A stretch of 34,401 nucleotides of DNA from Brevundimonas sp. UBA5713 (GTDB lineage: Bacteria; Pseudomonadota; Alphaproteobacteria; Caulobacterales; Caulobacteraceae): NCBI RefSeq assembly GCF_002419815.1, contig NZ_DIGV01000029.1:1-34401 (forward strand). The letters run 5' to 3'. This document shows, one piece after another, positions 16,762 through 25,658 of the stretch. Below the pieces are notes generated by a model, which did not search any database, was not told the origin of the DNA, and saw only the letters and a program-made list of their open reading frames with translations. The stretch's first letter is position 1. Every line of letters begins with the position of its first letter. A program made the translations under genes and the position numbers.

Positions 16762-18648
16762 ATGGCTGGCGGCGAAGCTCTTAAGACGACGGATTATTCG
16801 GCAGTTTCAACGGGTTTGAAGGCTTTCAAACCGCGTTTGGAAATCGTCCCCGGTAGCCTCAAGTTAGATCGCAGCCGTGACGATCTGTTGACAGATTTCG
16901 GCAAAAAGACCCTCGAAGACCGTTATCTGCTGCCGGGCGAGTCCTATCAGGACATGTTCGCCCGCGTCGCGACCGCCTTCGCTGACGACGCCGACCATGC
17001 CCAGCGCGTTTATGACTATATGTCGAAGCTGTGGTTCATGCCCGCCACGCCGGTTCTGTCAAACGGCGGCGCGGATCGCGGCCTGCCGATCTCCTGCTTC
17101 CTGAACTCGGTCAACGACAGCCTCGACGGTATCCAGAACGTCTGGAACGAAAACGTGCAGCTGGCCTCGAACGGCGGCGGCATCGGCACCTATTGGGGCG
17201 GCGTCCGCTCCATCGGTGAACAGGTCAAGGGCGCGGGCCAGACGTCGGGCATCATCCCCTTCATCCGTGTGATGGACTCGCTGACACTGGCCATTTCGCA
17301 AGGCTCGCTGCGTCGCGGCTCGGCCGCCGTCTATCTGGACGTGCACCATCCGGAAATCGAAGAGTTCCTCGAAATCCGCAAGCCGTCGGGTGACTTCAAC
17401 CGCAAGTCGCTGAACCTGCACCACGGCATCAACATCACCGACGAGTTCATGGAAGCGGTGCGCGACGGCAAGCCGTTCGACCTGCGCTCGCCCAAGAACA
17501 ACGAAGTGCGCAAGACTGTTGATGCGCGCGGTCTGTGGACCAAGATCCTCGAGATCCGCATGCAGACGGGCGAGCCCTATCTGATCTTCTCGGACACGGT
17601 GAACCGCCAGCTGGCTAAACACCAGCAGGAGCTGGGCCTCAAGGTCAAGCAGTCGAACCTGTGCGCCGAAATCATGCTGGCTACCGGCAAGGACCACCAT
17701 GGCGAAGAGCGCACCGCCGTGTGCTGCCTGTCGTCTGTGAACGCCGAGACCTTCCTCGAGTGGCGCGAAGAGCCGCGCTTCATCGAGGACGTGATGCGCT
17801 TCCTCGACAACGTGCTGCAAGACTTCATCGACCGCGCCCCCTCGGCCATGTCGCAAGCTGTCTATTCGGCCACCCGCGAGCGCTCGGTCGGTCTGGGCCT
17901 GATGGGCTTCCACTCCTTCCTGCAATCGCAGGGCGTGGCGTTTGAATCCGCCATGGCCAAGTCGTGGAATATGCGCCTGTTCAAACACCTGCGCCGCGAA
18001 GCCGACAAGGCTTCCAAACTGCTGGCCGAAGAAAAGGGCCCCTGCCCTGACGCGGCCGATCGCGGCGTGATGGAGCGTTTCTCGCACAAGATGGCGATCG
18101 CGCCGACCGCGTCGATCTCGATCATCTGCGGCGGCACCTCGGCAGGTATCGAGCCGATCCCGGCCAATATCTACACCCACAAGACCCTGTCGGGCTCGTT
18201 CGCGGTCAAGAACCCCTATCTGGAGCGCCTGCTCGAAGAAAAGGGCCAGAACACCGACGCCATCTGGAACTCGATCCTCGAAAACGAAGGCTCGATCCAG
18301 CACCTCGATTTCCTGACCGAAGACGAGAAGGGCGTGTTCAAGACCGCCTTCGAACTGGACCAGCGCTGGCTGATCGAACTGGCCGCCGACCGCGCGCCGG
18401 AAATCTGTCAGGCCCAGTCGCTGAACCTGTTCGTGCCGGGTGACGTGAACAAGTGGGACCTGCACATGCTGCACTGGTCGGCTTGGGAACGCGGCGTGAA
18501 GTCGCTGTACTACCTGCGCTCCAAATCGGTGCAACGCGCCGCCTTCGCCGGTGCCGACACCAAAGACGAGCAAGAGATCGATCCGAACCAGCCGGACCTC
18601 TTCTCTGCCGCCCGCACCGATTACGACGAGTGCCTCGCCTGCCAATAG
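16762..18648 (+). CDS. nrdA: Class Ia ribonucleotide reductase, alpha (catalytic) subunit
   Basis: The 628-residue R1 subunit converts ribonucleoside diphosphates to dNDPs. Catalytic residues are all present: Cys112 (PISCFL) and Cys321 or 322 (TAVCCLSS) as the redox pair, Cys301 and Glu303 in SNLCAEI (thiyl radical and proton relay), Tyr583-Tyr584 in LYYLRS (radical transfer), and the C-terminal shuttle pair Cys624/Cys627 (DECLACQ). The protein begins directly with the core (LLTDFGKKTLEDRYLLPGES at about 42-61), so the ~90-residue N-terminal ATP-cone of E. coli NrdA is absent. No strong ribosome site precedes the ATG at 16762. A terminator follows. Confidence 0.96.
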   Translation: MAGGEALKTTDYSAVSTGLKAFKPRLEIVPGSLKLDRSRDDLLTDFGKKTLEDRYLLPGESYQDMFARVATAFADDADHAQRVYDYMSKLWFMPATPVLSNGGADRGLPISCFLNSVNDSLDGIQNVWNENVQLASNGGGIGTYWGGVRSIGEQVKGAGQTSGIIPFIRVMDSLTLAISQGSLRRGSAAVYLDVHHPEIEEFLEIRKPSGDFNRKSLNLHHGINITDEFMEAVRDGKPFDLRSPKNNEVRKTVDARGLWTKILEIRMQTGEPYLIFSDTVNRQLAKHQQELGLKVKQSNLCAEIMLATGKDHHGEERTAVCCLSSVNAETFLEWREEPRFIEDVMRFLDNVLQDFIDRAPSAMSQAVYSATRERSVGLGLMGFHSFLQSQGVAFESAMAKSWNMRLFKHLRREADKASKLLAEEKGPCPDAADRGVMERFSHKMAIAPTASISIICGGTSAGIEPIPANIYTHKTLSGSFAVKNPYLERLLEEKGQNTDAIWNSILENEGSIQHLDFLTEDEKGVFKTAFELDQRWLIELAADRAPEICQAQSLNLFVPGDVNKWDLHMLHWSAWERGVKSLYYLRSKSVQRAAFAGADTKDEQEIDPNQPDLFSAARTDYDECLACQ

Positions 18649-18679
18649 GCGGCAATCGCGCGAAATATGAAACCCATTC

Positions 18680-18709
18680 ACCGCCCGGGAACCTGTTCTC
18701 GGGCGGTTT
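18680..18709 (+). terminator. Terminator after nrdA
   Basis: ACCGCCCGGGAA and TTCTCGGGCGGT form a 12-bp stem (one G-T pair) with loop CCTG, followed by TT, 31 bases after the nrdA stop. Confidence 0.8.
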
Positions 18710-18769
18710 CGTTCGTCAGGTATGGCCATATCGCATAGCGTCGGTATGCTGGACTTGGGAGGACGAACC

Positions 18770-19579
18770 GTGCGCGCTCTGGAGGGCAACCGCAGACAGA
18801 TTTACGGACCGGCAGGCGGCTTGTGCGCCGCGCTGGGCCTATGTCTTGCCACGCCCTGTATCGCGGAGCCGTTTTCGCAGACATGGGAGGAGACCTCTGC
18901 CCCTCTAGGACGGGCCATAGATTGGCGCGTGTCTCTGGATCAGCAATCCCCTTATCCCGCGCGATATGGCCAGATCCAGACCACCGAAACCACCTATGTC
19001 GGCTCCCGCTATAGCGAGCGACTGACCCTGTCGCAGAACCGGACATGGAGCTCGCCGGAGTCCGCACCGTTCAGCGACACTGCGCCGTGGGAAGATGCGC
19101 AACTCGACGTCGCCTATCAGCGCCAATGGACCGCCGCCTATGGCCGCACGCCCTCGGGGCTGGAGGTCTCCCTGACCCCGCATACAGGCGTGAGTTATAG
19201 CCGTGAGGGTACCAGTGCCGAGGCCGGTGCCACCTTGCGTATCGGACAGAACCTCAAACATCTGGCCCAGAACGGTGACGAAGTTTTCGGCAACCGCCCA
19301 CGTTGGTACCTGTTTGCCGCCGGATCGAAACGCGCTGTCGGCTATAATCTGGCGCGCGGGCGCGATGGCGAACTGTCGCGCGCGGGTCTGACCCACGACC
19401 GCGGCGGATCGTTCGGAGATGCCACCATTGGCGTGGCCTATCGGCGCGGCCCGATCGAGTCCTCGATCGGTCTTGTCTACCGCGAGAATGAAACCAAGGG
19501 CCTGCGCAGCTTTGACGGCATCAAGACCGATGTCGATGAAGGCATCCTTGCCTTTCAGCTGTCGATCCGCCCCCGCTGA
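18770..19579 (+). CDS. LpxR-like outer-membrane protein (DUF2219 family, probable)
   Basis: The protein is 269 residues from GTG 18770. This start is preferred over ATG 18722 because GGGAGGA lies 7 bases before it, and it leaves a plausible signal peptide ending at TPCIA. The mature part is beta-strand-rich. The C-terminal half follows the pattern of lipid A 3'-O-deacylase LpxR/DUF2219 proteins: AGATLRIGQNL, RPRWYLFAAGSKRAVGYNLA, GGSFGDATIGVAYRRGPIE, GLVYRENETKG and a final strand ILAFQLSIRPR. Lipid A remodelling at the outer membrane is possible, but the N-terminal half is divergent and I cannot place the catalytic His/Ser with confidence. It faces ggt across a shared terminator. Confidence 0.65.
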   Translation: MRALEGNRRQIYGPAGGLCAALGLCLATPCIAEPFSQTWEETSAPLGRAIDWRVSLDQQSPYPARYGQIQTTETTYVGSRYSERLTLSQNRTWSSPESAPFSDTAPWEDAQLDVAYQRQWTAAYGRTPSGLEVSLTPHTGVSYSREGTSAEAGATLRIGQNLKHLAQNGDEVFGNRPRWYLFAAGSKRAVGYNLARGRDGELSRAGLTHDRGGSFGDATIGVAYRRGPIESSIGLVYRENETKGLRSFDGIKTDVDEGILAFQLSIRPR

Positions 19580-19582
19580 AGA

Positions 19583-19614
19583 AAAAGGCCCGATGCCTGA
19601 GCACCGGACCTTTT
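19583..19614. terminator. Bidirectional terminator between the LpxR-like gene and ggt
   Basis: AAAAGGCCCGATGC and GCACCGGACCTTTT pair at 12 of 14 positions around a CTGA loop, giving A/T tracts on both sides. Confidence 0.85.
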
Positions 19615-19637
19615 CCTCGTCATCATCCTGATACGGA

Positions 19638-21386
19638 TCAGTCGACCAGAACGACGCCTTCGCGGCGCGGGTCCGCACCACCGTCCCAGCGACCATCGCG
19701 CCAAATGGCACCATGCAGGCCCGAGGTCTCGGTCGCGTTCGGCTTCAGCTCCATACCGGCGGCAGCCAGAGCATCGCGGATTTCCGGCGAGAACTGCTCG
19801 GTATCGGCACCCACCATTTCACCGCGCACCACCAGATTGGGCAGGGCAATGGCGTCCTGCATCGACAGGTTCCAGTCCAGTACGCCGATCAGGGTCTTGC
19901 CCACATAGGCCAGAATGCTTGAACCACCGGGCGAGCCAATAGCCCCCACCAGCTTGCCGTCCTTGTCCAGAATAAGGGTCGGGATCATCGACGAGCGCGG
20001 ACGCTTGCCACCGGCCACAGCATTCGGGGCCGGATGGCCATTTTCCATCGGCGTATAGGAGAAATCGGTCAGCTGGTTGTTGAGGAAGAAACCGCCCGCC
20101 ATGCGACCCGAGCCAAAGAAGCTCTCGACCGTCGAAGTCATGCTGGCCACATTGCCCTCGCTGTCCACAGCGACAAAGTGGGTCGTGCCTGCCGGCTCTA
20201 GCGTCGCATCGCTGAGGTTGGTGGCCGCACCAATCGGGCGACCGGCACCGACCGGACCATTGACCTGCGGTACCAGAGCGGCACGGCTGGCGACGTAGTC
20301 GTCATCCAGCAGGCCCGCCACCGGCACGCCCACGAAGTCACCGTCGCCGACATAGCGATCGCGGTCCGCATACATCAGGCGTTGCAGGCGGCCAAAGGCC
20401 ACCCAGGCCTCGGGGCTGTCCTTGCCTTTGAGGATGTCAGGCGTTTTCTCGGCCATGGCCAAGAACTGCAGGATCGCCACGCCGCTGGATGGCAGGGTCG
20501 GCACACACACCACATAGGCGCGGTACGGACGGCAGATCGGGTCACGGCGCAGCGGACGATAGTTGGCGATGTCCTCGACCGTCAGCAGACCGGGGCGCGG
20601 GTTCGACTGGACCGCCTCGACGATCTTTTGCGGCAGTTCGCCCTGATAGAAGACACTGGGTCCCTCATCGGCCAAACGGCGCACGGTCTCGGCATATTCC
20701 GCATTCACCAGACGCTCGCCCGCCTGATAGCGCGTGCCATCCGGCTTGGTGAAATAGCGCGTGGCCCATTCGGTCACGGCCTGATTACGGCCCGAGTTGA
20801 TATAGCCCGCCAGTCGCGGCGAGACGATAAAGCCATCGCGTGCCAGGGTTTCAGCTTCGACAAACAGGCGGTTCCACGCCAGCTCGCCCTGCTCCTCGTG
20901 CGCCATACCCATCATGGCCACGACACCCGGCGCGCCGGTCGAACGGCCCGACAGCACACCGTCAATAAACGGCAGGGGGCGGCCGTTTTCGTAGAACATC
21001 TCCGGTGTCGCCGCCGAGGGGGCCATTTCGCGACCGTCATACTGGGCGACCTCGCCGGTCTTGGCGTCATAGGTCATCATGAAGGCACCACCGCCCAAAC
21101 CCGACGACTGCGGCTCGACCAACGACAGCACCGCCTGAATGGCGACGATGGCATCCACCGCTGATCCCCCTTCACGCAGCACGCGCATGCCCGCCTCTGC
21201 GGCCAGCGGATTGGCCGCGGTGACCAACGGGCCGCGCGGTGCCTGTGCGGGTGCCTCAGCCGCAGACGTGGTTGCCTCGAGCGCCGCCGCAGGGGCCGTG
21301 GTCCCCAGCGCCAGACCCGACGCCAGGAGCAGGGCTACGACAGAGGTGTTTCGTCCAAAGGCTTTCAAGCGATTAAATTTGGTCAT
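19638..21386 (-). CDS. ggt: Gamma-glutamyltransferase (glutathione hydrolase) precursor
   Basis: This is a 582-residue periplasmic Ntn-hydrolase that cleaves gamma-glutamyl bonds of glutathione and related peptides. There is an N-terminal signal peptide (NTSVVALLLASGLALG...APAAA). The large-subunit core has AANPLAAEAGMRVLREGGSAVDA, EPQSSGLGGGAFM and DGREMAPSAA. The autocatalytic cleavage site is at GTTHFVAVD, where Thr401 becomes the N-terminal nucleophile of the small subunit. The small subunit contains SGRMAGGFFLNNQLTDFS, GKRPRSSMIPT and the oxyanion GSPGGSSI. Length and motifs are normal. The 180-base region upstream (21387-21566) must hold its promoter and that of the tRNA. Confidence 0.96.
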   Translation of the reverse strand: MTKFNRLKAFGRNTSVVALLLASGLALGTTAPAAALEATTSAAEAPAQAPRGPLVTAANPLAAEAGMRVLREGGSAVDAIVAIQAVLSLVEPQSSGLGGGAFMMTYDAKTGEVAQYDGREMAPSAATPEMFYENGRPLPFIDGVLSGRSTGAPGVVAMMGMAHEEQGELAWNRLFVEAETLARDGFIVSPRLAGYINSGRNQAVTEWATRYFTKPDGTRYQAGERLVNAEYAETVRRLADEGPSVFYQGELPQKIVEAVQSNPRPGLLTVEDIANYRPLRRDPICRPYRAYVVCVPTLPSSGVAILQFLAMAEKTPDILKGKDSPEAWVAFGRLQRLMYADRDRYVGDGDFVGVPVAGLLDDDYVASRAALVPQVNGPVGAGRPIGAATNLSDATLEPAGTTHFVAVDSEGNVASMTSTVESFFGSGRMAGGFFLNNQLTDFSYTPMENGHPAPNAVAGGKRPRSSMIPTLILDKDGKLVGAIGSPGGSSILAYVGKTLIGVLDWNLSMQDAIALPNLVVRGEMVGADTEQFSPEIRDALAAAGMELKPNATETSGLHGAIWRDGRWDGGADPRREGVVLVD

Positions 21387-21566
21387 AGCCCGTCATACTC
21401 CCGCGACACTTGAGGCAAACCCTTGCTAGGCCGACGAGGGCAATTCGCCAACCCCGGATTTTCTTTCGTTTTCCTCAAATTAGCTGTTGCCATCCAAAAT
21501 CTGAAAAGCTAGATAGCCCACCTCGCCGCGGGGCAACGCCCTACGGTCAGCGTCGAAAGACAAAGC

Positions 21567-21643
21567 GCACCCGTAGCTCAGCTGGATAGAGCATCAGACT
21601 ACGAATCTGAGGGTCAGGAGTTCGAATCTCTTCGGGTGCGCCA
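21567..21643 (+). tRNA. tRNA-Arg (anticodon ACG)
   Basis: A full cloverleaf is visible. The acceptor stem is GCACCCG/CGGGTGC and the D-stem GCTC/GAGC. The anticodon stem TCAGA/TCTGA has loop CTACGAA, giving anticodon ACG at 21601-21603. The T-arm loop is TTCGAAT, the discriminator is G, and CCA is encoded. ACG should be edited to ICG and read CGU/CGC/CGA. There is no duplicated 3' end nearby that would indicate an integrated element. Confidence 0.97.
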
Positions 21644-21669
21644 TCTTTCTTCCCATCTCGACGCTCTCG

Positions 21670-21699
21670 CGCCTCGGCCCACCGGCTTGAGGCGTTTTT
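21670..21699 (+). terminator. Terminator downstream of tRNA-Arg
   Basis: CGCCTC and GAGGCG form a 6-bp stem with an inner GCC/GGC pairing, followed by TTTTT. Confidence 0.7.
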
Positions 21700-21802
21700 C
21701 ATGTCCCGGACTGATTTTACTACCAGAGGCGACATAAGCCTTTGTTCCCGTGAGCGTTCTCTTGCTGCACCGCTAGGTCAGGACTTGCGCCCGCTATTGA
21801 CG

Positions 21803-21820
21803 CCTATTGGTAATAATAGG
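21803..21820. promoter_or_regulatory. Operator-like inverted repeat upstream of the GMC/ALDH operon
   Basis: CCTATT-GGTAAT-AATAGG is a perfect 6-6-6 inverted repeat about 85 bases before the oxidoreductase start, next to a TTGACG (21797-21802) that could be a -35 element. It is a candidate site for the TetR protein at 24952, though no identical copy was found before that gene. Confidence 0.4.
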
Positions 21821-21904
21821 GTGACGAGACAGCGAATTTCCCCCTCATATCGCAGCAATCATGTGTAGTTGATCGCGTATCCGGGGCGATGGAGGCACGC
21901 TGCG

Positions 21905-23506
21905 ATGACCAAGGTGTACGACTATGTGATCGTGGGTGCAGGATCCGCTGGGTGTGTTCTGGCGGACCGGTTGTCGCGTGATCCTTCCGTGTCTGTGATG
22001 GTTCTTGAGGCGGGCGGCAGCGACAAAAACCTGCTGGTCGAGGCCCCGCTGATGATGGGACAGGCCATCACCTCCAAAACGCTGGACTGGCACCATTATA
22101 CGGCCCCGCAAAAAGAGCTGAACGACCGACGCCTGTTCTGGCCGCGCGGGAAGGTGCTGGGGGGTTCAAGTTCGATCAATGCTATGCACTATATTCGCGG
22201 AGCAGCCGAGAACTACGATGAGTGGCGCGATGACTATGGTGCCGAGGGCTGGGGCTGGTCCGATGCCCTGCCCGCCTTTCGAAGCGTTGAGCGCCGCCTG
22301 AATGCCGATGGTGAATGGCACGGAGCCGACGGTACCTTATCGGTTCAGGACATCGATCCGCTCAATCCACTGACCGAAGCCTTCTTCGAGGCCTGTAACG
22401 GCAACGGCATCACCCGTATTGCCGATTTCAATGCCGCCGAGCAAAGCGGGTGCAGCCCCTATCAGGTGACCCAGCAAGGCATTAAACGTTGTAGTGCAGC
22501 GGTGGCCTTTCTACGGCCGGCGATGGGTCGCCCTAATCTGACGGTAGAGATCAAGGCTCTGGCCCACAGGGTTTTGCTGGAAGGCACGCGTGCGACCGGC
22601 GTGGAATATAGCCAAAGAGGCCGGATCCAAACGGTCAGTGCCCGAAAAGAAGTGATCCTGAGCGGTGGTGCGATCAACTCGCCCCAGTTGCTGCAGCTCT
22701 CGGGCATTGGCGATGCGAACTGGCTAAGGGATGCGGGGGTCAACCCGCTGGTCGACCTGCCCAGTGTGGGACGCAACCTTCAGGACCATCTGGACGTATT
22801 GGGCCAGATCACCACCCGCAGCACGACTTCTCTGGGCATATCAGCGGCTACAGCGCCCTCATGGGCCGCCAGTGTGATAGCCTTTCTAATGGGCAAGCCG
22901 GGCCTGCTAAGCATCAATCCGGTTCAGGGCGGGGCCTTTTTCAAGTCTTCGCGGGCCGGACATCTGCCGGACCTCCAGTTCGCCTTCATTCCGGCCAAGG
23001 TAGCCCCGCACGGCGCGCGCTTACCGTTCGGCCACGGCGCGTCGCTGCATGTCTGTCAGCTCTATCCAAAGAGCCGTGGCGAGCTACGTATCACCACCGC
23101 AGACCCCACGGCCCATCCCCTTATCGATCCCAAATATCTGAGCGATCCAGAGGACGTTGAGGTCATGCTTGATGGCATGCAAATGGCCCGCAACGTCTTG
23201 CAGCACAGCGCCTTTGATTTCGACCGCAAGCAAGAGATCTGGCCCGATCCGGCCTATGTCACCCGCGCCCAGTTGCTGGACGATCTGCGTGCCCGTGCCG
23301 AGACACTCTATCACCCTGTGGGCACCTGCCGCATGGGCCATGGCGAACTGACTGTGGTAGATCCCAAGCTGCGGGTGCACGGCGTTCAAGGCCTGCGCGT
23401 GGTGGACGCCTCCATCATGCCGCGGCTGGTGGGCGGCAATACCAATGCACCGACCATGATGATCGCCACCCGCGCCGCCGACTTCATTCTGGCCGAGAAG
23501 GACTGA
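21905..23506 (+). CDS. GMC-family FAD-dependent alcohol dehydrogenase/oxidoreductase
   Basis: The 533-residue glucose-methanol-choline oxidoreductase shows the N-terminal FAD motif VGAGSAGCVLADRLS and the GMC signatures GKVLGGSSSINAMHYIRG and SGGAINSPQLLQLSGIG. The C-terminal active site has YHPVGTCRMG (His470) and VGGNTNAPTMMIA. It resembles choline dehydrogenase and AlkJ-type alcohol dehydrogenases, which pass electrons to quinones rather than oxygen. The ATG at 21905 has GGAGG nine bases upstream. The ALDH gene follows after 5 bases, so an alcohol is probably oxidised to aldehyde and then acid. Substrate unknown; an aromatic (coniferyl-type) or long-chain alcohol is plausible. Confidence 0.92.
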   Translation: MTKVYDYVIVGAGSAGCVLADRLSRDPSVSVMVLEAGGSDKNLLVEAPLMMGQAITSKTLDWHHYTAPQKELNDRRLFWPRGKVLGGSSSINAMHYIRGAAENYDEWRDDYGAEGWGWSDALPAFRSVERRLNADGEWHGADGTLSVQDIDPLNPLTEAFFEACNGNGITRIADFNAAEQSGCSPYQVTQQGIKRCSAAVAFLRPAMGRPNLTVEIKALAHRVLLEGTRATGVEYSQRGRIQTVSARKEVILSGGAINSPQLLQLSGIGDANWLRDAGVNPLVDLPSVGRNLQDHLDVLGQITTRSTTSLGISAATAPSWAASVIAFLMGKPGLLSINPVQGGAFFKSSRAGHLPDLQFAFIPAKVAPHGARLPFGHGASLHVCQLYPKSRGELRITTADPTAHPLIDPKYLSDPEDVEVMLDGMQMARNVLQHSAFDFDRKQEIWPDPAYVTRAQLLDDLRARAETLYHPVGTCRMGHGELTVVDPKLRVHGVQGLRVVDASIMPRLVGGNTNAPTMMIATRAADFILAEKD

Positions 23507-23511
23507 GCCCG

Positions 23512-24933
23512 ATGACCGCCGCCTCCATCGCCGAAATGAACGATCTTTTGGCGCGCCAGCGCGCGGCCTTCCTGGCCGAGCCCAACCGCAGCCTGAAGGC
23601 CCGCCGCGAAGACCTGAAGAAGATCGAAGCCATCACGCTGGACAACCAGCAGGCTTGGGTCGAGGCCGTGTCAGCAGACTTTGGCCACCGCAATGCACTG
23701 GAGACCCGACTGCTGGAGCTGTCGGTCGTGGCGCGTGGTATCAAGGACATGCGCCATAAACTGGCGGGCTGGATGAAGCCGCAAAGGGTCTCGACCCCGC
23801 TGATGTCCATGCCGGGCCGCTCTTATGTCAGGCCTGACCCCAAGGGGGTGGTGGGCATTGTCTCGCCGTGGAACTACCCGGTCCAACTGGCACTGTTGCC
23901 GCTGGCCACGGCGCTGGCGGCGGGCAACCGCGTGATGCTGAAACCGTCGGAACTGACGCCCAACACCAGCGCCCTGATGTCGAAACTGCTGGCAGATATC
24001 TTCCCCGCCGAACAGGTCAACGTGCTGGAAGGCGGCCCCGATCTGGCCGAGGCCTTTTGCGCCCTGCCGTTCGATCACATCTTCTATACTGGCTCCACCC
24101 GCGTGGGCCGCAGCGTGGCAGCGGCGGCCGGAAACAATCTGGTGCCGGTCACGCTGGAACTGGGCGGCAAGTCTCCGGCGCTGGTCAGCCCTGATTACAG
24201 CATCGACGACGCCGCCCATGCCATCGCCTGGGGCCGTTTCCTGAATGCCGGCCAGACCTGCGTAGCGGTCGACCACGTGATGGCCATTGGCGATGCAGAG
24301 CGCGCCCGCACCATCGGTCATGCCGTGGCCCAGAAGGCCGAGACCTTCTATCCCGATTTTGCCGACAATCCCGACTACACCACCGTCATCGCCGGACAGC
24401 ATTTCGCCCGTCTGGAGTCTATGGTGGAGGAGGCCCGCGCTGCGGGAGCCGAGATTCTGCAACCGGCCCATGATCCGGACGCCGTTCGCGCCACGCGCAA
24501 GTTCCCGCCGACGGTTGTGATCAATCCGCCGGAAAACCTGCGCCTGATGCGCGAAGAGATTTTTGGGCCGGTCCTACCGGTCCTCAGCAAGCCCAGCTTC
24601 GATGCTGCGATCGATACGGTGAATGCCGGTGATCGCCCACTGGCCCTCTATGTCTTCTCGGACAAGTCCTCCGAGATCGAACATGTGCTGGACCACACCC
24701 ATTCAGGCGGCGTGACCATCAACAATGCCATGCTGCATGTGGCCAATGACGCCCTGCCGTTCGGTGGGAACGGGCCCAGCGGACAGGGGGCCTATCATGG
24801 CAAGTTCGGATTTGACGAACTGACCCATCAGCGCGCCGTCTTCCGCGTCGGGCGCTGGCACACCACGCGTCTGGTGGCCCCGCCCTATGGAAAAAGGGCC
24901 AAGTCCATCACGGACCTGGCCCTCAAACTTTAA
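23512..24933 (+). CDS. Aldehyde dehydrogenase, coniferyl-aldehyde-dehydrogenase-like
   Basis: The 473-residue NAD(P)-dependent ALDH has SPWNYPVQLALLPLATALAAGN, KPSELTPNTS, FYTGSTRVGR, general base Glu216 in LELGGKSP and nucleophile Cys250 in NAGQTCVAVD. EEIFGPVLPV and a C-terminal tail characteristic of the CalB/ALDH3-like group (GGVTINNAMLHVANDALPFGG) follow. It is 5 bases downstream of the GMC gene. It likely oxidises the aldehyde made by that enzyme; assignment to coniferyl aldehyde is by family resemblance only. Confidence 0.92.
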   Translation: MTAASIAEMNDLLARQRAAFLAEPNRSLKARREDLKKIEAITLDNQQAWVEAVSADFGHRNALETRLLELSVVARGIKDMRHKLAGWMKPQRVSTPLMSMPGRSYVRPDPKGVVGIVSPWNYPVQLALLPLATALAAGNRVMLKPSELTPNTSALMSKLLADIFPAEQVNVLEGGPDLAEAFCALPFDHIFYTGSTRVGRSVAAAAGNNLVPVTLELGGKSPALVSPDYSIDDAAHAIAWGRFLNAGQTCVAVDHVMAIGDAERARTIGHAVAQKAETFYPDFADNPDYTTVIAGQHFARLESMVEEARAAGAEILQPAHDPDAVRATRKFPPTVVINPPENLRLMREEIFGPVLPVLSKPSFDAAIDTVNAGDRPLALYVFSDKSSEIEHVLDHTHSGGVTINNAMLHVANDALPFGGNGPSGQGAYHGKFGFDELTHQRAVFRVGRWHTTRLVAPPYGKRAKSITDLALKL

Positions 24934-24951
24934 GTCAGGGATCGTTCGCGA

Positions 24952-25551
24952 TCAGGCCTGCGCCAAGACGGCCATCATCAGAGCTGTCACCACAGCGCGG
25001 GCCTGCTCTACCGACAGATTTTGTTCGGTGCGCAAGGCATTCCAATGGGTCCAGCTACCCACCGAAATCAATGCCGGCAGCAAAACTTCCGGCGATGTTT
25101 TCACGAACTGTCCGAACAGGCCGGTGACAAGCTTGTGCTGGGCCATGTCGTCGGTGCGCATCAGGTCCAGCAGTGACGCATAGTCGCGCGACATATGGAT
25201 GGCTGCACGCCGGACAGGGCTGGTCAGCTCATAGACGTCGGCAGCGCGTTCGACATAGGCCGCTACGTTCTCTTCGGGAGAACCCGCCACGACATCGCGG
25301 GGAGGATAGCGACGGTTCGCGTCGGCGCGCTGGAGCTCATAGGCTGCCACCACCAGTTCGCTAACATCGGCATAGTGACGGAAAACAGAGCGCCGCGAGA
25401 CCCCAGCACGTTCAGCTACGGCATCCGTGGTCGGCATGGTGCCGGACTCGCGAACCATCTCAAGCATAGCCGAAGCGATGACCGCCCGGCTCTTTTCACT
25501 TCGCAAGTGACGCCCATCTGGCCCGGACTTCGGCTTTGACTCGATCTGCAT
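24952..25551 (-). CDS. TetR-family transcriptional regulator
   Basis: The protein is 199 residues. The N-terminal helix-turn-helix has MPTTDAVAERAGVSRRSVFRHYADVSELVVAAYE, read as motif TTDAVAERAGVSRRSVFRHY near residues 40-60. The C-terminal helical domain is variable and carries the ligand pocket. It converges on the ALDH gene with only 18 bases between stop codons, where GATCG-TTCG-CGATC (24940-24953) forms a small UUCG-capped hairpin. It is a probable repressor of the neighbouring alcohol-oxidation operon, by proximity. Confidence 0.88.
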   Translation of the reverse strand: MQIESKPKSGPDGRHLRSEKSRAVIASAMLEMVRESGTMPTTDAVAERAGVSRRSVFRHYADVSELVVAAYELQRADANRRYPPRDVVAGSPEENVAAYVERAADVYELTSPVRRAAIHMSRDYASLLDLMRTDDMAQHKLVTGLFGQFVKTSPEVLLPALISVGSWTHWNALRTEQNLSVEQARAVVTALMMAVLAQA

Positions 25552-25633
25552 TACTCAACCAGCACGGATTTACTTCGCCTTACAAAGCACTGGCCTATCT
25601 CCGCACTGACCAAATCAGGCAGCATTAAATACC

Positions 25634-25658
25634 CGCGTTCCGCAATCGACGGAACACG
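25634..25658. promoter_or_regulatory. Inverted repeat in the 303-base gene-free stretch 25552-25854
   Basis: CGCGTTCCG (25634-25642) and CGGAACACG (25650-25658) pair at 8 of 9 positions around 7 bases, 83 bases before the TetR start. It may be an autoregulatory operator. Apart from this and the terminator at 25800, I see no gene, RNA or repeat in the stretch. Confidence 0.35.

Noticed and set aside
17059..18789. 576-codon open frame antisense to nrdA
   Set aside because: It lies wholly opposite a gene with complete catalytic motifs. High-GC codon bias commonly opens the mirrored frame, and its protein has no recognisable domain.
21547..21735. 62-codon minus-strand frame overlapping tRNA-Arg
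   Set aside because: This is the well-known false protein produced by translating the reverse strand of a tRNA gene.
21567..21904. tRNA-Arg as integration site for a genomic island
   Set aside because: No integrase gene and no repeated tRNA 3' end were found downstream in the window.
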